64,000 nt of DNA, taken from NCBI GenBank assembly GCA_023627715.1, contig JAMAHW010000085.1:62001-126000 (forward strand). Reading direction: 5' to 3'. The notes beneath the pieces are model-generated. The model was not told the DNA's origin. It did no database searches and worked only from the letters and a program-made list of their open reading frames with translations. Source of the DNA: Periconia sp. R9002. Its lineage: Eukaryota; Ascomycota; Dothideomycetes; Pleosporales; Periconiaceae. The position numbers and the translations under genes were made by a program. Shown piece after piece: positions 10,696-19,304 of the stretch. Every line of letters begins with the position of its first letter. The first letter of the stretch is position 1.

Positions 10696-12447
10696 ATGAT
10701 TCTTCCGTGGATATTTATCGGTGTTGGTGCATTAGCACTGCTATACGTAAGTATCCTGAGAACTGCTTTGCGATATTTCGTGTCCAGCCCAGCTGGTACT
10801 CCTTGGGCATGGAAAAAGCTAACATTTTGGAGGCAGTTTGCTACTCGAATTGTGTATCTGGCTTTTTTTCATCCCTTGGCCAAGTATCCTGGTCCCTTTC
10901 TCTCAAAATTCACTTGCGCCCGAGCTTCGTACTATGCTTGGAGAGGTGATATTCACATAGATATATGGAGGTGTCATGAGAGATATGGTGACTACATGCG
11001 CTACGGTCCAAATCAACTCTATGTCAACACAGAAAGGGGCGTACGCGATATCTATGGTCCGACCACCTCGCACAAGTTTTTCAAGAGTTCCCACTATCAA
11101 GTCATGATCCACCAAGCTCCTAATACTTTCACTCACAGGGGTGGCAAAGAGCATCTTCGTCGCCGTCGAATTATGGCCCAAGCTGTGTCAACCAAGGCTC
11201 AGCTTGAATACGAGTCACGTTTAGTTACGCACATACAAAAATTCTGCGATCTTGTCTTGCCACCTTCGACTTCAAAGGAGGTAACAACTGGGCAACAGGA
11301 GGTCGATTCATGGGGGAATGCTATGAATATGGCTGAATGGTGCAATTACCTGTCTTTCGATTTGATGACCGACGTTGTCTTTGGGGCACAGTACAACCTT
11401 CTTGGCGATGAAAAGTTCCGTTACGTTCCAGAGATGATCGAAAAGTCCAACGTGAGGGTTTCTTCTCTAGTTCAGTTTCCAGGTCTGACCTGGATGCGCC
11501 TAGACAAGCATTTATTCCAAGAAGCCATCTACGCGCGCAACCGCTTCCTCAAGTTCGTATCTCGTCTTCTGCACGATCGAAAGGCTTTGAGCGACAATAG
11601 CTCTGCTTGTGGAGTGCTCAATAAGCCTAGTACCAAATTCCCGTCACCCCTGGCGTCCGATGTTTACAGCCGACTCCAAAATGCGCACGACCCAGTCACG
11701 GGGGAGAGTTTTGGCCACGATGAGATCGCCACTGAGAGCACCACTCTCATTGTCGCCGGATCTGACACCTCCGCTTGTGCAATGGCATCAATCCTCTTTT
11801 ATCTGGCAAATAATAAAGGTGCTTATACGCGGGCCGCAGCTGAAGTGCGGGCTGCCGCCGCTGCTGCCGCTGACCCCGTCTCCACACCGTGCTCCTCTCG
11901 CCCGAATAACCTCTCAGCCACAGATCTAGCTGGATGCACATACTTGCGTGCATGCATTGATGAGGCTCTCCGTATGTCGCCACCCGTGGGCACGGGTTTG
12001 CTGCGCGAGATTGTGACCCCCGGTGGGTTGGTTGTCGACGACCAGGTCTTGCCAGTGGGCTGTGAGGTCGGCGTCGGGACCTATGCCATTCACCACAACG
12101 CGCATGCCTTTGAAGACCCCTTCACATACCGACCCGAGCGGTGGCTGATACCGGATGTGGAGGAGCTAAGGCGCGCGCGCGCGTGTTTCATACCTTTCTC
12201 CTCTGGCATCCGGGGCTGTCTCGGCAAAGGATTGGCGTATACCGAGATGACACTGATGATCGGGCACTTGTTATTGCTTGGAGATTTTAAGCTGGCAGAC
12301 GGTACATTGGCCGCCGTGGGCCGTGGAAACAAGGTTCTCGGTGTTGAGGGGAGACACCGCGAGGGCGAGTACCAGTTGTATGATCACATTTCCGGTCAGA
12401 AAAATGGCCCGTGGCTGCAGTTTACAAGGAGGCCTGAGGTACCATAA
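10696..12447 (+). CDS. Cytochrome P450 monooxygenase (583 aa, intronless)
   Basis: An uninterrupted frame from ATG 10696 to TAA 12445-12447. The N-terminal hydrophobic anchor (about residues 3-22) is followed by a second hydrophobic stretch and a Pro-rich hinge near KYPGPFLSK. P450 motifs are present in order: I-helix AGSDTS (354-359), K-helix EALR (423-426), PERW (480-483) and heme loop FSSGIRGCLG with ligand Cys508. An Ala-rich insert (about 381-393) lies after the I-helix. The length is on the long side for a fungal P450 because of the N-terminal region and this insert. It is an ER-membrane enzyme that would need a P450 reductase. The substrate is unknown. Its position divergent from an aminotransferase and upstream of a broken acyltransferase suggests a specialised-metabolite pathway. 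Absence of introns is unusual but not rare. Confidence 0.95.
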   Translation: MILPWIFIGVGALALLYVSILRTALRYFVSSPAGTPWAWKKLTFWRQFATRIVYLAFFHPLAKYPGPFLSKFTCARASYYAWRGDIHIDIWRCHERYGDYMRYGPNQLYVNTERGVRDIYGPTTSHKFFKSSHYQVMIHQAPNTFTHRGGKEHLRRRRIMAQAVSTKAQLEYESRLVTHIQKFCDLVLPPSTSKEVTTGQQEVDSWGNAMNMAEWCNYLSFDLMTDVVFGAQYNLLGDEKFRYVPEMIEKSNVRVSSLVQFPGLTWMRLDKHLFQEAIYARNRFLKFVSRLLHDRKALSDNSSACGVLNKPSTKFPSPLASDVYSRLQNAHDPVTGESFGHDEIATESTTLIVAGSDTSACAMASILFYLANNKGAYTRAAAEVRAAAAAAADPVSTPCSSRPNNLSATDLAGCTYLRACIDEALRMSPPVGTGLLREIVTPGGLVVDDQVLPVGCEVGVGTYAIHHNAHAFEDPFTYRPERWLIPDVEELRRARACFIPFSSGIRGCLGKGLAYTEMTLMIGHLLLLGDFKLADGTLAAVGRGNKVLGVEGRHREGEYQLYDHISGQKNGPWLQFTRRPEVP

Positions 12448-13214
12448 CAGGCCAGTTTTTTCAAATTTGACTATCTCTCCCCAGTCAACTTTTGATTCCT
12501 ATCTTGCTACACTTCCTCTGCCATTGGCCCTTCCGATGCCGCGTGCCCTGGTGCTGGTAGAGAGTAAGTTCTAGGTATACGGTACAAAATGTTATAGCAC
12601 AAGTCGGACTCTGCCTACGATCTTGTTCTCTTAAATGGCAATTTTGGTATACCTCAATAGAAATCTGTATTAAGAACTACCGCCATCCTCCAAAAGAAGT
12701 GCGCGCTTCTAGAGGCGGACCTAGCTCTCGCCTCTGCAAACGGTTACGCTTAAATTTTAGGAAAGGCTTGAACATTTTTACGAGCAGTCTTTCTTAACCA
12801 GTTTCAGTGATAACGGCGACACTTTCTCGGACGTAAACCAGTCTTAGTGTGCTTATTTGACTCCGTTAATTGATTCCTAACCAAACGCCGCACTCAGCAA
12901 TTAGTGCATGAGGTATATCAATATCTGACTGAAGAGATCTGCAATGTAGAAACCTTAAAGTTGTAGTGAACCATTAACGAACGAGTCTGATGGGGCTTTA
13001 TACATACTTTTTTTTTTAATTAGCTAGGTACTAGTGGCTCTACGCCAAACGAGCCCCTATTTCTCCGCGATTAATGCGCTCAAGTGCTATTGTAACAGGA
13101 GAGGACAATGATGTAATTAATGCAAGCTTCCACTCTGCAGGGGGACAACGGCCGGCAGATATTAAACTCACAAGTCACGAGTGCTATTGATACTTGCGTT
13201 AACACCAAAACACG
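12448..13214. other. Intergenic region
   Basis: This is the 3' flank of the P450 and the upstream region of the acyltransferase pseudogene. It contains a poly-T run near 13009-13018. No gene was found. Confidence 0.5.
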
Positions 13215-14791
13215 ATGGAGGCATTGCAACGCCTACTCAGTGCGTCTCCAGCACGACGTCCTCCGCCGCCGGTTGAGAGCAACGATATCTACCCCGTTCA
13301 TATGCTAGACGACACCAAGACACTTCGGGGGATCGTAGTCACGGACGTTGTGCTTCAACGACGTGCTGGATGCGCACAATCTCCACGCCTCGCTGTCAAG
13401 GCTGCTAGAGATTGGAGACTGGAAGAAGGTCGGCGGTCGATTGAGATTAAAAGTAAGCTTCTTATTTGATATCTGCAACTAATCAATCTCGTAAATAATT
13501 GTTGACTCTCGCTCGTTAGGAAAACGGAGAGCTGGAGATTCATATTCCACGGCCTTTCACAGCTGAACGTCCTGCTGTCTCATATACTCACCAAACCCTG
13601 GCCATGGATATCAAAGACCATCCGCTGGCAAAAACGCTCCCTAGAGCCACTGAAACCCCGTCCATCCAGTCTGGGCCACAGGCCTTCCGCACCTTTGCGG
13701 CCCCGGAAAATGCGCCAGAGACGCTTGAGGACTTTGTTTACACAGACGCGCCTCAGCTATCGCTCTACATCACTTCTTTTAACAATGCAACGCTCGTGGC
13801 ACTCTCATGGCCACACACACTCATGGATGTCATGGGCCAGCAAGCCCTACTGCATAGCTGGTCTCTGGTACTAGCCGGGCGGGAGTCGGAAGTGCCGCCC
13901 ATGCTCGGTGCGCGAGAGGACGCGATCTGTGCAGCCGCAGATGCGCCTGTGGAGAAAGAGGAGCAGAACAGTCTGGAGCAGAAGCGGCTGAAGGGATAGG
14001 CTATGGCCATATTTGGGCTACGATTTGCCGGAGATCTGCTGTTGATCCGGGTTGCCGAGACCCGTACCATCTTCTTGCCAAAGCAAGCAGTGGTTGAGTT
14101 GCAACGTCAAGCGCAGGGCGACCTAACTGTTCAGGATGATGCGGGGGAAACAGGTTTTATCAGTGAGGGCGACGTGCTGACTGCTTGCACACTGCGCGCG
14201 GTGGCTTCCTCCCTGCCCCAACCACGGCCAGTGGCAGCGCTTCACGCGCTCAACGCGCGATTTCGACTTTCTTCGCTAGTCCAGGCTTCCGGTGTTTACA
14301 TCCAGAACATCGCAGTGGCAGCCTTCGCCTTCTTATCTTCGCAGGTCGCAACAGGACCTCTGGGGCCGATTGCTCTAGAGAACCGGCGTCATCTGATGGA
14401 GCAATCGACAGAACCTCAAGTGCTGGCTTACCTGCGCGAGCTACGGTGCGAACAGAAGTCGGGCTGCGAAACGGCCTCAATGTTGTACTGCGAGTCCAAC
14501 GCCCTCCTGATACCCTACACCAACTGGACCCGGGCCGACTTCTTCAAGACAGCCGACTTCAGCTCAGCAATTGTGCGTGCCGGCGAGACAGGACAGTCAA
14601 GGAGCAACCCGCCCGGCATCATGGTGTTCCACCACACGCAATCGATGCGACAGAACCCAGCGGCCAGGAATGTGATCGTGGTGCTAGGCAAAGACTACGA
14701 CGAAAACTATTGGCTAACTGCGAGCCTACTACCCCCAGCGTGGGCCAAAATCGAAGAAGACCTAAGAAAGATGTTCGAAAAACGCTCATAG
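13215..14791 (+). pseudogene. Broken fungal acyltransferase (PF02458-like transferase family)
   Basis: The ATG at 13215 begins a frame encoding the family start (IYPVHMLDDTKTLRGIVVTD). The frame breaks at about 13353, where one extra base shifts it; the sequence FNDVLDAHNLHASLSRLLE then continues in the next frame. A normal 77-bp GT-AG intron (13443-13519, with CAACTAATC branch site) follows and joins to ENGELEIHIPRPFTAERPAV. The HxxxD motif is seen as SWPHTLMDVMGQ. A TAG stop at 13997-13999 lies in frame just before AMAIFGLRF, after which the rest of the protein is open to 14791, including the late family region PYTNWTRADFFKTADFSSA. The family transfers acyl groups from acyl-CoA to alcohols or amines. 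Both breaks are small and the remainder is well preserved, so inactivation looks recent. A sequencing error at the frameshift cannot be excluded. Confidence 0.85.
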
Positions 14792-15377
14792 GACGAAGAT
14801 GGGCACATACGATATAGACAGTAGATGCCTGCTAGGGTGAGTGGTTGATACTCATTTAACAAGAGAGATACGGAAGATTCCCCGAATTGTCGCGATAGCT
14901 CCTACTGGGTTATCATACTTATTTTGGTTTGTTTGCCAAAGTCAGGACAACTCAGAATTGAAATTCAATGAAGAGGGTTGAACTACACCTGGAACAATTA
15001 TTCGCGTGATGTTGTTGAAACATTGAAATTCTACATGGTTGGAATGTCTACCTCGACAAAAACCCGCAAAAGTGAAACTATCAGGAATCGCATGAAAAAA
15101 ATGTATTAGCTAATGCCATGCCATAATCGAAGCTGTCGACCGCAATCGCATGGTAGAATGTATGTATGTAGTGAAGGTGAAGACGGCGTCAATCGGACGG
15201 CGTCAAAACATGATGAGCATAAATCGCATGCCAACATGCGTAGTAGTGCAGATTCTGACGACGTCAATCGGACGCCATCATCAAAGAGAACAGCAGGGGG
15301 AGGGTGTCAAAATATAGAGAAAGTTTGAATCGCACAATATGAAAGCATGATCAACACAAATCGTGTGCTGTATCAAC
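14792..15377. other. Intergenic region with two copies of a dispersed 13-bp element
   Basis: No gene was found. The sequence CGTCAATCGGACG, the reverse complement of the core of the 36-bp coding repeat at 8.2 kb, occurs at 15187-15199 and 15262-15274, each within a GACGGCGTC- or GACGACGTC-type context. Confidence 0.6.
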
Positions 15378-16625
15378 TTAATGTAGATGGTGTGGTATAC
15401 CCTTCATCTTGAGGTAGACCGAGAGCCATTCATCGTACAATTGCAACTCCAGCATCCCTTCCTTAACACCCATCCAGAAATCGTCCTCATATATCCATGA
15501 TTTTGGCATATCCAAGTCTAGTATATCCCAGTCGACTTTGAACCTGCGAACATCCCATGATGCGTCGTTGAATTTGGCCTGATTAATCGCAACCGCCGCT
15601 CCGCACATTGCCACGGCTTTCCCACGGCTGCGTGGATGCATCTCGTGCTCTGGTGTGTATTTTAGTGGAGCATCAACCAGCATATCATACGTTCTGACTG
15701 CTTCAAGATAGCCCTTGTAAAAGCCGCCTTCATATGCATGCTTGCACTCTTCGGGGGTGACAAGATCTGAGCGTGGGCGTATGACATATTTGCGGAGAGT
15801 CTCTAGATCTTGGGCCTCATTTGCTTGGCGCCTCTCCAGTTCTTTCTGCTTATTGTCCAGCTTGTTCCACTGCGCGTGATACTGGCGACGAGTCTCAACA
15901 ATTGCTTCGTCGCGCGCTCGCTGAAGCTGGATTTCTTTAGCCTGCTCCAAATCACGCTTACCAATGATGCTTTGTTCCTGAAGCTTCATTTCCGAATGAG
16001 ATTTATCCCACTTCTCTGCGTTTTCTTCGCGAGCTGCAATGTCGATCTCCCGGGACTTGAGGTCGTTCTTCTGTTGAAGAGGCTCTTCTCGCAGCTTCTG
16101 CAGATCATAAGTGGCAGTGTTTCGCTGAGAGAAAGCGTTTCGTTCGAACGCCTGAACCTGTGCTTGCGAAACCCTAAGTTCATCGCGAAGTTCTGGAAGC
16201 TCCTGTTCTAGATTAGACTCTTCGAGCTGTTTCACCTGCCTTTTTATGTTATCGCGTGCCAAATCACGCTCGCGCCCACGATCATGCCAGTCTGTGGTAG
16301 TAACGAGCTTATATACTTTGGCCCGGCTTTTGCTGTAGAGTTCCTGCAGGCGCTTGATTGATTTTTCTTGATCCTCAATCTGTTTGTCCCGAGCAGTTAT
16401 GTCCTTTTCGAGTCGTGCACTCAACCTCTCCAAGCGGAAAAGCTCTCCGTATTGTGTATTGGTAAGCTGTTTGTACTTGTTGTAATTTTCCTCACAGACT
16501 TGACGCTTCGAGCGCTCATTAGCGAGCTGCTTGAGCAGTTCGCCCCGCTCATAGGCACCCATTCGGGTTGTTTGAGCTTCGCGCTCCACCTCTTCTCCCC
16601 GATCTGCTCTCTGGGGCAAGGCCAT
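15378..16625 (-). CDS. Coiled-coil hypothetical protein (415 aa)
   Basis: The ATG at 16625-16623 starts MALPQRADRGEEVEREAQ. The frame is open further upstream but contains no other ATG giving plausible sequence. Residues from about 20 to 290 are highly charged with heptad-like spacing (ELLKQLANERSKRQ, RLSARLEKDITARDKQIEDQ), predicting a long coiled coil. The C-terminal 120 residues are a separate globular-looking segment with aromatic-rich KVDWDILDLDMPKSWIYEDD. It is divergently arranged with another coiled-coil gene starting at 16892, only 266 bp away. I recognise no named family. A structural or complex-forming role is inference. Confidence 0.75.
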   Translation of the reverse strand: MALPQRADRGEEVEREAQTTRMGAYERGELLKQLANERSKRQVCEENYNKYKQLTNTQYGELFRLERLSARLEKDITARDKQIEDQEKSIKRLQELYSKSRAKVYKLVTTTDWHDRGRERDLARDNIKRQVKQLEESNLEQELPELRDELRVSQAQVQAFERNAFSQRNTATYDLQKLREEPLQQKNDLKSREIDIAAREENAEKWDKSHSEMKLQEQSIIGKRDLEQAKEIQLQRARDEAIVETRRQYHAQWNKLDNKQKELERRQANEAQDLETLRKYVIRPRSDLVTPEECKHAYEGGFYKGYLEAVRTYDMLVDAPLKYTPEHEMHPRSRGKAVAMCGAAVAINQAKFNDASWDVRRFKVDWDILDLDMPKSWIYEDDFWMGVKEGMLELQLYDEWLSVYLKMKGIPHHLH

Positions 16626-16891
16626 TCTATGTATCAAGTCGTTATTGGTGATCGAATGTCGGTGTTGGTAGTTTGTCGTTGTCTTGATGTACAAAAGTAT
16701 GAAGTTGAAGATATTACGGAGGCACGTATCGAAGGCGGAGTGGTAGGACGAAGCTAGTCCAAAGGCGGTATGGTCAGCTCCGCGTACCAACAGTTCCTCA
16801 GTGCATCAAGCAGGAACGTTCTACACAACCACATTTTCACCATCCGCCAATTACGCTGTCTTTAGTTTAACATTGCGACCAAACCGTGATC
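16626..16891. promoter_or_regulatory. Divergent intergenic promoter of the two coiled-coil genes
   Basis: Only 266 bp separate the opposed start codons, so the two genes probably share promoter elements. No specific motif was assigned. Confidence 0.4.
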
Positions 16892-18160
16892 ATGCCTCCA
16901 AGTCCAAAGCAAGGCGCTAGCCCGCCAAGTATACTTTCTTTGCCTGTAAGTGCTGAGTTTTATGTCCTCATTGCTCAAACCTGACTGTGCTCTTGCAGGA
17001 AGTGCAAGAGTCCTGGCGTTGCTACGGCCTCGATGATCCCATGAATACACGTACTGCGCGTGAATATAATCTCGCACAGTCGTATATTCCCATTGGCCCC
17101 CCAGATTCACTGGTGTATGAGCAATCGATCCTACTTGAGTACGCAGAGTGGCTTGAAGATCGCGAGAATTTGCAGAGTAAGTAGCAGTGGAGATGTCTTT
17201 CTCTTGACGTTACTAACCACCGAAGGTGCGCTGAACGCTCTCCGGCTCGTAGTCGAGAAGCTCAAAGAGAGAGCCGAAACTGCGGGGGAGCTAAGTGTGG
17301 CAGCAGAAGAGCGAACTGTTGCGGCGGAAGAACGAGCTGATGCGGCTGAGCGAGAGTTTACCAGAGTTTCAGATCTTTCTGCTTCACTGCACACTCACGT
17401 GGCCCCTCTACAATCGGAAAGAGGTGAGACCCCAACTTCCGAAGCTGATATTGATGCGATCATCCAGGAAGCATCGACCTTGTTCACCTCTCTCGATTCA
17501 ACCTACGGCAAACTCGAAGCGGATTATGCGAACGTCCAGAAAATTCTTGAAAAGACAACGCTCGAAGGGGATGAACTTACAAATCATTTGAATCAATGCA
17601 GAAGCACAGTAGAACGGCGTCCAGAGAAATTCCAGGATTTTCGAACGCTGATACATGAGCGTGAGACCAAGCTCCGTCACCTTATTGACTTCCTGGAATC
17701 GGAAAAGAATAGATTGGGCCGGGATGGACATTCGCCTCGTCAAGCCACCAATGACTCCGATTATGAGGCGACGATCAAAGACATGTCAAAGGCGTTGGAA
17801 GAGTGTTGTGTCTCTATTGAACAGACCTATGACATTCTGATTCGGAAGATTCAAGGCCAGGACTCGAAGATCAAGGATCAGGACGCCCTGATTAAAACCA
17901 AGGACGCCCAAATTTTTGCACTCCTCGAGAATGCCTTAAAGGATATTGAAACGAGGGAAGCAGACATCATTGAAACAAGGATAAGGTTGACCAAGATATA
18001 CAGCCATAAGAAGTATTACCAAGCCTGGGATATGTACTGGCGGAGTCAGTACTCTGGCTGGAACGCTTCTATTCCAGATCTTTCTTTTCTAAATGCTCCT
18101 GTTCCAGACTCTCACGTTCCGGATGCCTCACCAAATGCTCCCGGTTCGGATGCACCATGA
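16892..18160 (+). CDS. Coiled-coil hypothetical protein (388 aa, three exons)
   Basis: Exons are 16892-16945, 16999-17176 and 17226-18160, with GT-AG introns; the second has a TTACTAAC branch site. The short first exon encodes MPPSPKQGASPPSILSLP. The body is a charged coiled coil with an Ala/Glu repeat block (VAAEERTVAAEERADAAERE), and a later segment carries QDSKIKDQDALIKTKDAQ. The C-terminal 35 residues are Pro/Ala-rich (NAPVPDSHVPDASPNAPGSD). After the TGA stop the same composition continues in frame for 26 codons to a TAG at 18239-18241, which suggests a shortened C-terminus. No known family was recognised. The arrangement opposite a second coiled-coil gene suggests related function, but sequence similarity between the two is not obvious. 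Confidence 0.8.
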
Positions 18161-18271
18161 AACGCTACCGGTCTGAATACACCATCAAACACACCTGGTC
18201 CGGATGCGTTGGGCTTATCATCGAGGTCCACGCACAATTAGCGTGGCGTTCTATTTTATTTGCCCTTGGGA

Positions 18272-18301
18272 AACCGGTTATTCGTCAGATGACGAACGGT
18301 T
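18272..18301. repeat. Imperfect inverted repeat (hairpin)
   Basis: The arms are AACCG plus TTCGTCA, and TGACGAA plus CGGTT, around a two-base centre (18288-18289), with four extra bases in the left arm. It lies about 110 bp past the end of the coiled-coil gene and could mark a transcript end or be a repeat relic. Confidence 0.6.
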
Positions 18302-18448
18302 AAGGTTTATCCGTTGCAATTAGGTGTCATTGTTTGTTACGGTTGCCTTTGTGGCATGACGTTACCGAGTGTTTTTTGCTACCTGCGTCGATACCCAGGG
18401 TAACAATACTCTACGATGATCAAGGTTTTCCTACTTCTCATCATTGTT

Positions 18449-18518
18449 CGTCGGATTGGCGAATGATTCAATGATCGTCCGATTGACGAATCGTTGTTCG
18501 TCGGATTGGCGAATGATG
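18449..18518. repeat. Three tandem copies of CGTCSGATTGRCGAAT
   Basis: Copies start at 18449, 18476 and 18499. The middle copy carries the exact 13-mer CGTCCGATTGACG that forms the coding repeat at 8.2 kb; the outer copies read CGTCGGATTGGCGAATGAT. Confidence 0.85.
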
Positions 18519-19304
18519 TTTTAGGACCACAGCATCTTTTTGATAGAATACAATGACTTGCATTTTAACCCTCACTTTCATAATGAAACGAAAGCCTAGC
18601 AAGAATGATGAAGGGCATATGAACAAGGATCTGACAGTCACCCAATGGCCTATGCTTCCATGGCAATCGTCATCCGCCTTCGACCCCGCATTATGGAAAT
18701 GTGATATCTCATTTGCCTCAAAAACGCCCTCACGAGTCACCACAATGCTAAATATGTCTTCTTGTCCTCATGTCCTCGTAGATGTGAATCCCCTCTCCGC
18801 CCCGCCCCAGCCTCGGACTATCTTTGTCAAAACGCACATGTTGGGGCCAAAATCCCCGCCTATCTCCATCGATCTCTGCAAGCCAAGCATTGCGCAAGGG
18901 GCAGTGCTTCAGCCATTCGTATTCGTATTCCTTCTCTTATTGGCCAGCCTTCCAGCACCGCGAGTTTCAAAAGCATCACCATCTCGTATTTCCCCTTTTT
19001 TGCGCAACGGGAGGATACTAAGGGAAGCAGATTCGCGTCTTGGCGGACAAAGTCATTGGAGCGACGGCGGAGGATGCTCGTATTGGGGTTCAAGAATTGG
19101 GGTGTTGCAGCCTGGTACTCGGTTTGCTCGCTTTCTGCCACTGTTGTGAAGGCTATTTTCGCTGCTCGCACAGGACTTAGCTTGTGTAAAGATGGCGTCG
19201 CAGACACTTTGCATATAGCTGAGGCACTCTCGCGATCTTTCCCACTTACCGTCGCTATCGCTCATTGTTGTAGGTTATTCGCTCATTCATGCATGTGAGA
19301 AGAT

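Larger units (their letters stand above)
18161..19304. other. Intergenic region with hairpin and short tandem element
   Basis: This holds an imperfect inverted repeat at 18272-18301 and a three-copy 16-bp element at 18449-18518. Several overlapping open frames at 18.55-19.3 kb were considered and rejected because none resembles a family or shows spliced continuity. The last part is the promoter of the gene starting at 19305. Confidence 0.5.

Noticed and set aside
14185..14817. Alternative plus-strand frame overlapping the acyltransferase
   Set aside because: The family-matching frame is the other one; this product has no recognisable features.
18553..19298. Several overlapping frames before the large secreted-protein gene
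   Set aside because: Three frames on the plus strand and two on the minus strand are open over the same stretch, none resembles a family, and no splice pattern favours one.
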